This document shows, piece after piece, positions 7,655 through 12,371 of a stretch of 12,371 nucleotides of DNA. The stretch is from Streptococcus pseudopneumoniae ATCC BAA-960 = CCUG 49455 (GTDB lineage: Bacteria; Bacillota; Bacilli; Lactobacillales; Streptococcaceae): the NCBI RefSeq assembly GCF_002087075.1, contig NZ_MWSM01000032.1:1-12371 (forward strand), read 5' to 3'. The translations under genes and the position numbers were made by a program. The notes below the pieces were generated by a model. The model was not told the origin of the DNA. It saw nothing but the letters and a program-made list of their open reading frames with translations, and made no database searches. Position 1 is the first letter of the stretch, and each line of letters starts with the position of its first letter.

Positions 7655-8152
7655 ATGTATATTGAAATGGTAGATGAAACTGGTCAAGTTTCAAAAGAAA
7701 TGTTGCAACAAACCCAAGAAATTTTGGAATTTGCAGCCCAAAAATTAGGAAAAGAAGACAAGGAGATGGCAGTCACTTTTGTGACCAATGAGCGTAGTCA
7801 TGAACTTAATCTGGAGTACCGTGACACCGACCGTCCGACAGATGTCATTAGCCTTGAGTATAAACCAGAATTGGAAATTGCCTTTGACGAAGAGGATTTG
7901 CTTGAAAATCCAGAATTGACAGAGATGATGTCTGAGTTTGATGCCTATATTGGGGAATTGTTCATCTCTATCGATAAGGCTCATGAGCAGGCCGAAGAAT
8001 ATGGTCACAGCTTTGAGCGTGAGATGGGCTTCTTGGCAGTACACGGCTTTTTACATATTAACGGCTATGATCACTACACTCCGGAAGAAGAAGCGGAGAT
8101 GTTCGGTTTACAAGAAGAAATTTTGACAGCCTATGGACTCACAAGACAATAA
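7655..8152 (+). CDS. ybeY: endoribonuclease YbeY (16S rRNA maturation)
   Basis: YbeY is a zinc-dependent endoribonuclease used in 16S rRNA 3'-end maturation and ribosome quality control in the cytosol. The 165-residue product has the family signature [11 protein letters not shown], giving three zinc-binding histidines (His130, His134, His140). It also has the conserved [15 protein letters not shown] segment, containing the Arg implicated in RNA cleavage, and the YIGELFIS strand. Length is normal. The ribosome binding site before ATG 7655 is weak (GAGAAG). It is first in an operon whose later member era also works on 16S rRNA 3'-end maturation, a functional pairing common in Firmicutes. Its 3' end overlaps the next gene by 20 bases, pointing to translational coupling. 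Confidence 0.95.
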   Translation: MYIEMVDETGQVSKEMLQQTQEILEFAAQKLGKEDKEMAVTFVTNERSHELNLEYRDTDRPTDVISLEYKPELEIAFDEEDLLENPELTEMMSEFDAYIGELFISIDKAHEQAEEYGHSFEREMGFLAVHGFLHINGYDHYTPEEEAEMFGLQEEILTAYGLTRQ

Positions 8153-8528
8153 ACGAAAATGGAAAAATCGTGACCTGATATCCAGTTTAGAATTTGCTTT
8201 GACAGGTATTTTTACTGCTATCAAGGAAGAACGCAATATGCGAAAACACGCAGTGACGGCTCTAGTGGTCATCCTTGCAGGTTTTGTTTTTCAGGTGTCA
8301 CGAATCGAATGGCTCTTTCTCCTATTGAGCATTTTCTTGGTAGTAGCCTTTGAGATTATCAACTCTGCTATTGAAAATGTGGTGGATTTGGCCAGTCACT
8401 ATCACTTTTCCATGCTGGCTAAAAATGCCAAGGATATGGCGGCTGGCGCGGTATTAGTGGTTTCTCTTTTCGCAGCCTTAACAGGCGCATTAATTTTTCT
8501 CCCACGAATCTGGGATTTATTATTTTAA
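8133..8528 (+). CDS. dgkA: undecaprenol / diacylglycerol kinase (DgkA family)
   Basis: This family of small integral membrane kinases phosphorylates a lipid alcohol. Gram-positive members mainly make undecaprenyl phosphate, the carrier for cell-wall precursors, rather than acting on diacylglycerol. The 131-residue product has a charged N-terminus and an amphipathic segment with [10 protein letters not shown]. It has three likely membrane helices (about 40-55, 58-77 and 105-128). The family signature [15 protein letters not shown] contains Glu74, Asn77, Glu81 and Asp85, with the active-site Glu and nucleotide-binding residues intact. The [10 protein letters not shown] segment is also typical. 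ATG 8133 lies inside ybeY and has little ribosome binding site, so translation is probably coupled to ybeY. Substrate preference cannot be read from the sequence. Confidence 0.9.
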   Translation: MDSQDNKRKWKNRDLISSLEFALTGIFTAIKEERNMRKHAVTALVVILAGFVFQVSRIEWLFLLLSIFLVVAFEIINSAIENVVDLASHYHFSMLAKNAKDMAAGAVLVVSLFAALTGALIFLPRIWDLLF

Positions 8529-8544
8529 ACAGTAAGAGGAAATT

Positions 8545-9444
8545 ATGACTTTTAAATCAGGTTTTGTAGCCATTTTAGGACGTCCCAATGTTGGGAAGTC
8601 AACTTTTTTAAATCATGTCATGGGGCAAAAGATTGCCATCATGAGTGACAAGGCGCAGACAACGCGCAACAAAATTATGGGAATTTACACGACTGATAAA
8701 GAGCAAATCGTCTTTATCGATACGCCAGGAATTCACAAGCCTAAAACAGCTCTCGGAGATTTCATGGTTGAGTCTGCCTACAGTACCCTTCGCGAAGTGG
8801 ATACCGTCCTTTTCATGGTGCCTGCTGATGAAGCGCGTGGTAAGGGGGACGATATGATTATCGAGCGTCTCAAGGCTACCAAGGTTCCTGTGATTTTGGT
8901 GGTGAATAAAATCGATAAGGTCCATCCAGACCAGCTCTTGTCTCAGATTGATGACTTCCGTAATCAAATAGACTTTAAGGAAATTGTTCCAATCTCAGCC
9001 CTTCAGGGAAATAATGTGTCTCGTCTAGTGGATATTTTGAGTGAAAATCTGGATGAAGGTTTCCAATATTTCCCGTCTGATCAAATCACAGATCATCCAG
9101 AACGTTTCTTAGTTTCAGAAATGGTTCGCGAGAAAGTCTTGCACCTAACTCGTGAAGAGATTCCGCATTCTGTAGCAGTAGTTGTTGACTGTATGAAACG
9201 AGACGAAGAGACAGACAAGGTTCACATCCGTGCAACCATCATGGTCGAGCGCGATAGCCAAAAAGGGATTATCATCGGTAAAGGTGGCGCTATGCTTAAG
9301 AAAATCGGTAGTATGGCCCGTCGTGATATCGAACTTATGCTAGGAGACAAGGTCTTCCTAGAAACCTGGGTCAAGGTCAAGAAAAACTGGCGCGATAAAA
9401 AGCTGGATTTAGCTGACTTTGGCTATAATGAAAAAGAATACTAA
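8545..9444 (+). CDS. era: GTPase Era
   Basis: Era is an essential GTPase that binds the 3' end of 16S rRNA and guides late 30S assembly. The 299-residue product has all G motifs: GRPNVGKS at 12-19, the switch I Thr in QTTRN near 38-42, DTPGIH at 59-64, NKID at 121-124, and SAL at 151-153. The C-terminal KH domain contains [15 protein letters not shown] (about 241-255), the RNA-binding GxxG loop. Length matches the family. An AGAGGA site precedes ATG 8545, 16 bases after the dgkA stop. With ybeY two genes upstream it forms a rRNA-processing pair. A hairpin after the stop may lower transcription into mutM. Confidence 0.97.
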   Translation: MTFKSGFVAILGRPNVGKSTFLNHVMGQKIAIMSDKAQTTRNKIMGIYTTDKEQIVFIDTPGIHKPKTALGDFMVESAYSTLREVDTVLFMVPADEARGKGDDMIIERLKATKVPVILVVNKIDKVHPDQLLSQIDDFRNQIDFKEIVPISALQGNNVSRLVDILSENLDEGFQYFPSDQITDHPERFLVSEMVREKVLHLTREEIPHSVAVVVDCMKRDEETDKVHIRATIMVERDSQKGIIIGKGGAMLKKIGSMARRDIELMLGDKVFLETWVKVKKNWRDKKLDLADFGYNEKEY

Positions 9445-9446
9445 GT

Positions 9447-9478
9447 AGAGGTGGGCTCATGCCTGCTTCTTGTTTTTA
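9447..9478 (+). terminator. terminator-like hairpin between era and mutM
   Basis: AGAGGTGGGC (9447-9456) pairs with GCCTGCTTCT (9461-9470), with three G-U pairs, over the loop TCAT. TGTTTTTA follows. It begins three bases after the era stop and ends just before the mutM ribosome binding site. It could be a partial terminator that sets lower expression of mutM-coaE-pmrA. The G-U pairs weaken it, and no separate promoter is evident after it. Confidence 0.5.
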
Positions 9479-9492
9479 CAGAAGGAGGACTT

Positions 9493-10317
9493 ATGCCTGA
9501 ATTACCTGAGGTTGAAACCGTTCGTCGTGGCTTGGAAAAATTGATTTTGGGTAAGAAGATTTCGAGTATAGAAATTCGTTATCCCAAGATGATTAAGACG
9601 GATTTGGACGAGTTTCAAAGGGAAGTGCCTGGTCAGATTGTTGAGTCAATGGGACGTCGTGGTAAATATTTACTTTTCTGCCTGACAGAAAAGGTTTTGA
9701 TTTCCCATCTGCGGATGGAGGGCAAGTATTTTTACTATCCAGACCAAGGACCTGAACGCAAGCATGCCCATGTTTTCTTTCAGTTTGAAGATGGTGGCAC
9801 GCTTGTTTATGAGGATGTTCGCAAGTTTGGAACCATGGAACTCTTGGTGCCTGACCTTTTAGACGCCTACTTTATTTCTAAAAAATTAGGTCCTGAACCA
9901 AGCGAACAAGACTTTGATTTACAGGTCTTTCAATCTGCCCTTGCCAAGTCCAAAAAGCCTATCAAATCCCATCTCCTAGACCAGACCTTGGTAGCTGGAC
10001 TTGGCAATATCTATGTGGATGAGGTTCTCTGGCGAGCTCAGGTTCATCCAGCTAGACCTTCCCAGACTTTGACAGCAGAAGAAGCGACTGCCATTCATGA
10101 CCAGACCATTGCTGTTTTGGGCCAGGCTGTTGAAAAAGGTGGCTCCACCATTCGGACTTATACCAATGCCTTTGGGGAAGATGGAAGCATGCAGGACTTT
10201 CATCAGGTCTATGATAAGACTGGTCAAGAATGTGTACGCTGTGGTACCATCATTGAGAAAATTCAACTAGGCGGACGTGGAACCCACTTTTGTCCAAACT
10301 GTCAAAGGAGGGACTGA
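9493..10317 (+). CDS. mutM: formamidopyrimidine-DNA glycosylase
   Basis: MutM (Fpg) removes 8-oxoguanine and ring-opened purines from DNA and nicks the abasic site. The 274-residue product begins [10 protein letters not shown]; after Met removal Pro1 is the catalytic nucleophile and Glu2 the acid. Lys58 in GRRGKYL is the conserved phosphate-binding lysine, and [17 protein letters not shown] is the helix-two-turn-helix core. The C-terminal zinc finger has Cys247, Cys250, Cys267 and Cys270 around LGGRGTHFC. All key residues are present. ATG 9493 is fixed by GAAGGAGG and the obligate MPELPE start; the upstream in-frame start at 9451 lies in the hairpin and would destroy the N-terminal Pro. The stop overlaps the coaE start (TGATG). 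Confidence 0.96.
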   Translation: MPELPEVETVRRGLEKLILGKKISSIEIRYPKMIKTDLDEFQREVPGQIVESMGRRGKYLLFCLTEKVLISHLRMEGKYFYYPDQGPERKHAHVFFQFEDGGTLVYEDVRKFGTMELLVPDLLDAYFISKKLGPEPSEQDFDLQVFQSALAKSKKPIKSHLLDQTLVAGLGNIYVDEVLWRAQVHPARPSQTLTAEEATAIHDQTIAVLGQAVEKGGSTIRTYTNAFGEDGSMQDFHQVYDKTGQECVRCGTIIEKIQLGGRGTHFCPNCQRRD

Positions 10318-10922
10318 TGGGAAAAATCATCGGAATCACTGGGGGAATTGCCTCAGGTAAGTCAACTGTGACAAATTTTCTAAGACAGCAAGGCTTTCAA
10401 GCAGTGGATGCCGACGCAGTCGTCCACCAACTACAGAAACCTGGTGGTCGTCTGTTTGAGGCTCTAGTACAGCACTTTGGGCAAGAAATCATTCTTGAAA
10501 ACGGAGAACTCAATCGCCCTCTCCTAGCTAGTCTCATCTTTTCAAATCCTGAAGAGCAAAAATGGTCTAATCAAATTCAAGGGGAGATTATCCGTGAGGA
10601 ACTGGCTACTTTGAGAGAACAGTTGGCTCAGACAGAAGAGATTTTCTTCATGGATATTCCCCTACTTTTTGAGCAGGACTACAGCGATTGGTTTGCTGAG
10701 ACTTGGTTGGTCTATGTGGACCGAGATGCCCAAGTAGAACGCTTAATGAAAAGGGACCAGTTGTCCAAAGATGAAGCTGAGTCTCGTCTGGCAGCCCAGT
10801 GGCCTTTAGAAAAAAAGAAAGATTTGGCCAGCCAGGTTCTTGATAATAATGGCAATCAGAACCAGCTTCTTAATCAAGTGCATATCCTTCTTGAGGGAGG
10901 TAGGCAAGATGACAGAGATTAA
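10317..10922 (+). CDS. coaE: dephospho-CoA kinase
   Basis: CoaE phosphorylates the ribose 3'-hydroxyl of dephospho-CoA with ATP, the last step of coenzyme A synthesis. The 201-residue product has the P-loop GGIASGKST at 9-17, the substrate-binding DADAVVHQL segment, PLLFE near the middle, and the R-(x)-RMKRDQLS-type lid region (VERLMKRDQLSKDEAESRL). Length is normal. ATG 10317 shares a base with the mutM TGA, and AAAGGAGGG lies inside the mutM end at good spacing. The 3' end overlaps pmrA by 14 bases. A longer in-frame start at 10290 would lie within mutM and lacks a ribosome binding site. The mutM-coaE pairing is common in Firmicutes. Confidence 0.95.
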   Translation: MGKIIGITGGIASGKSTVTNFLRQQGFQAVDADAVVHQLQKPGGRLFEALVQHFGQEIILENGELNRPLLASLIFSNPEEQKWSNQIQGEIIREELATLREQLAQTEEIFFMDIPLLFEQDYSDWFAETWLVYVDRDAQVERLMKRDQLSKDEAESRLAAQWPLEKKKDLASQVLDNNGNQNQLLNQVHILLEGGRQDDRD

Positions 10923-12330
10923 CTGGAAGGATAATCTGCGTATTGCCTGGTTTGGTAATTTTCTGACAGGAGCCAGTATTTCTTTGGTTGTACCTTTTAT
11001 GCCCATCTTCGTGGAAAATCTAGGTGTAGGGAGTCAGCAAGTCGCTTTTTATGCAGGCTTAGCAATTTCTGTCTCTGCTATTTCCGCGGCGCTCTTTTCT
11101 CCTATTTGGGGTATTCTTGCTGACAAATACGGCCGAAAACCCATGATGATTCGGGCAGGTCTTGCTATGACTATCACTATGGGAGGCTTGGCCTTTGTCC
11201 CAAATATCTATTGGTTAATCTTTCTTCGTTTACTAAACGGTGTATTTGCAGGTTTTGTTCCTAATGCAACGGCACTGATAGCCAGTCAGGTTCCCAAGGA
11301 GAAATCAGGCTCTGCCTTAGGTACTTTGTCTACAGGCGTAGTTGCATGCACTCTAACTGGTCCCTTTATTGGTGGCTTTATCGCAGAATTATTTGGCATT
11401 CGTACAGTTTTCTTACTGGTTGGTAGTTTTCTATTTTTAGCTGCTATTTTGACTATTTGCTTTATCAAGGAAGATTTTCAACCAGTAGCCAAGGAAAAGG
11501 CTATTCCAACAAAGGAATTATTTACCTCGGTTAAATATCCCTATCTTTTGCTCAATCTCTTTTTAACCAGTTTTGTCATCCAATTTTCAGCTCAATCGAT
11601 TGGCCCTATTTTGGCTCTTTATGTACGCGACTTAGGGCAGACAGAGAATCTTCTTTTTGTCTCTGGTTTGATTGTGTCCAGTATGGGCTTTTCCAGTATG
11701 ATGAGTGCAGGAGTCATGGGCAAGCTAGGTGACAAGGTGGGCAATCATCGTCTCTTGGTTGTCGCCCAGTTTTATTCAGTCATCATCTATCTCCTCTGTG
11801 CCAATGCCTCTAGCCCCCTTCAACTAGGACTCTATCGTTTCCTCTTTGGATTGGGAACCGGTGCCTTGATTCCCGGGGTTAATGCCCTACTCAGCAAAAT
11901 GACTCCCAAAGCCGGCATTTCGAGGGTCTTTGCCTTCAATCAGGTATTCTTTTATCTGGGAGGTGTTGTTGGTCCCATGGCAGGTTCTGCAGTAGCAGGT
12001 CAATTTGGCTACCATGCTGTCTTTTATGCGACAAGCCTTTGTGTGGCCTTTAGTTGTCTCTTTAACCTGATTCAATTTCGAACATTATTAGACTTCCTGC
12101 GAAACAATATATGGTATAATAGTTCTATGGATTATGAAGCAAGTGAACAACTAACTGATGCACGATTTAAGCTCCTGGTTGGTGTTCAGTGCACGACTTT
12201 TGAAGAGATGTTAGCTGTATTAAAAAGAGATTATCAAGGTAAACACGCAAAAGGGGGACGAAAACCTAAACTAAGCCTAGAATACCTTCTTATGGCGACT
12301 TCAATATGTGCGAGAATATCGAACTTATGA
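10909..12330 (+). CDS. pmrA: MFS multidrug efflux PmrA, 3' end fused to IS1381-like DNA
   Basis: PmrA is a 12-helix proton-driven exporter of fluoroquinolones and dyes in pneumococcus. Residues 1-394 follow the family: motif A GILADKYGRK (68-77), motif B around Arg107 in FLRLLNG, and motif C spacing Gly138-x8-(147)-x3-Gly151-Pro152-x2-Gly155-Gly156. Position 147, expected Gly, is Cys (codon TGC at 11347-11349). The normal protein, as I recall, has 399 residues with only about five more after FRTLL. Here the frame runs into an insertion sequence at 12091, adding 79 residues. Of these, 12 come from IS leader DNA, 58 from the transposase, and nine follow a frameshift, for 473 in total. ATG 10909 is chosen by GGAGGT at seven-base spacing and overlaps coaE. 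The transport core is nearly whole, so partial function is possible, but the Cys and the long soluble tail make impairment plausible. Confidence 0.85.
   Translation: MTEINWKDNLRIAWFGNFLTGASISLVVPFMPIFVENLGVGSQQVAFYAGLAISVSAISAALFSPIWGILADKYGRKPMMIRAGLAMTITMGGLAFVPNIYWLIFLRLLNGVFAGFVPNATALIASQVPKEKSGSALGTLSTGVVACTLTGPFIGGFIAELFGIRTVFLLVGSFLFLAAILTICFIKEDFQPVAKEKAIPTKELFTSVKYPYLLLNLFLTSFVIQFSAQSIGPILALYVRDLGQTENLLFVSGLIVSSMGFSSMMSAGVMGKLGDKVGNHRLLVVAQFYSVIIYLLCANASSPLQLGLYRFLFGLGTGALIPGVNALLSKMTPKAGISRVFAFNQVFFYLGGVVGPMAGSAVAGQFGYHAVFYATSLCVAFSCLFNLIQFRTLLDFLRNNIWYNSSMDYEASEQLTDARFKLLVGVQCTTFEEMLAVLKRDYQGKHAKGGRKPKLSLEYLLMATSICARISNL
12110..12120 (+). promoter_or_regulatory. extended -10 promoter inside the IS
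   Basis: TATGGTATAAT matches TRTGnTATAAT exactly and ends six bases before the transposase ATG at 12127. With a start this close, the mRNA would be nearly leaderless, which keeps transposase expression low. It could also drive outward transcription into DNA beyond the element. Confidence 0.6.
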
Positions 12331-12371
12331 AGAAATTGCGGCTGATCTTGGTATTCACGAAAGCAACTTAA
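12127..12371 (+). pseudogene. IS1381-like transposase ORF A, frameshifted and cut by window end
   Basis: From ATG 12127, codons 1-58 give an IS5-family N-terminal domain (MDYEASEQLTDARFKLLVG, then GGRKPKLSLEYLLMAT). At about 12300 the reading frame breaks. The original frame ends at TGA 12328-12330, while the frame starting at 12302 continues with QYVREYRTYEEIAADLGIHE to the window edge, the expected helix-turn-helix continuation. The simplest explanation is loss of two bases (a CT) at ACTCTTCAA, leaving ACTTCAA. IS1381 normally has two ORFs, but the break recalled for intact copies lies much later, so this copy looks inactive unless supplied with transposase from elsewhere. Confidence 0.8.

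Larger units (their letters stand above)
12091..12371 (+). mobile_element. IS1381-like element (IS5 family), left part
   Basis: Homology to PmrA stops after codon 394 (12088-12090). From 12091 (GACTTCCTGCGAAAC) the DNA encodes a promoter and an N-terminal transposase typical of pneumococcal IS1381 (MDYEAS, KHAKGGRKPKLSLE, EEIAADLGIHESNL). The element is oriented like pmrA and continues beyond the window, so its right inverted repeat and target duplication cannot be seen. The exact left end is inferred within a few bases. Identity to IS1381 is from memory. Confidence 0.85.

Noticed and set aside
10909..12330. A designed or domesticated transporter-transposase gene
   Set aside because: The tail includes IS noncoding leader, stops at a frameshift in the transposase, and lacks any catalytic domain. 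An accidental fusion explains it better.

Overview
The window looks like chromosomal DNA of Streptococcus pneumoniae or a very close mitis-group relative. The basis is the gene order infC-rpmI-rplT-gloA-pyrK-pyrDb-lytB-pavA-ybeY-dgk-era-mutM-coaE-pmrA, a choline-binding glucosaminidase (LytB, typical of pneumococcus and its closest relatives), TG-extended -10 promoters, and an IS1381-type element at the right edge. This is recognition from memory and internal motifs, not a database search.

Left part (1-1894): a strong promoter at 98-126 drives a leader of about 160 nt that contains an intrinsic terminator and a plausible antiterminator. It is followed by infC (apparently starting at the rare codon AUA), rpmI and rplT. 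This is the classic IF3-L35-L20 operon, in which L20 and IF3 can feed back on their own expression. A terminator separates rplT from gloA (glyoxalase I).

Pyrimidine part (1895-3919): gloA ends in a terminator whose 3' arm also supplies the -35 hexamer of the next promoter. That promoter makes a textbook PyrR attenuator RNA (binding loop, antiterminator, terminator) before pyrK and pyrDb, the two subunits of NAD-dependent class 1B dihydroorotate dehydrogenase.

Middle (3920-7550): lytB (daughter-cell separation) and pavA/rqcH (ribosome rescue, also described as a fibronectin-binding virulence factor) converge on one bidirectional terminator. That terminator's stem contains the pavA stop codon. 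lytB carries a 132-bp in-frame tandem duplication and appears exactly one such unit shorter than the 658-aa LytB I recall.

Right part (7551-12371): divergent extended -10 promoters serve pavA and a tightly packed, partly overlapping operon: ybeY (rRNA maturation), dgk (undecaprenol/diacylglycerol kinase), era (30S assembly GTPase), mutM (8-oxoG repair), coaE (CoA synthesis) and pmrA (drug efflux). A terminator-like hairpin lies between era and mutM.

The most unusual part is the 3' end of pmrA. An IS1381-like element has replaced the last few codons, so the efflux gene reads in frame into the IS. The IS transposase is itself frameshifted, and PmrA has a Cys in place of a key Gly of antiporter motif C. 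The IS continues past the window edge. I see no wholly new system here. The points of interest are regulatory architecture and recent or ongoing gene decay.
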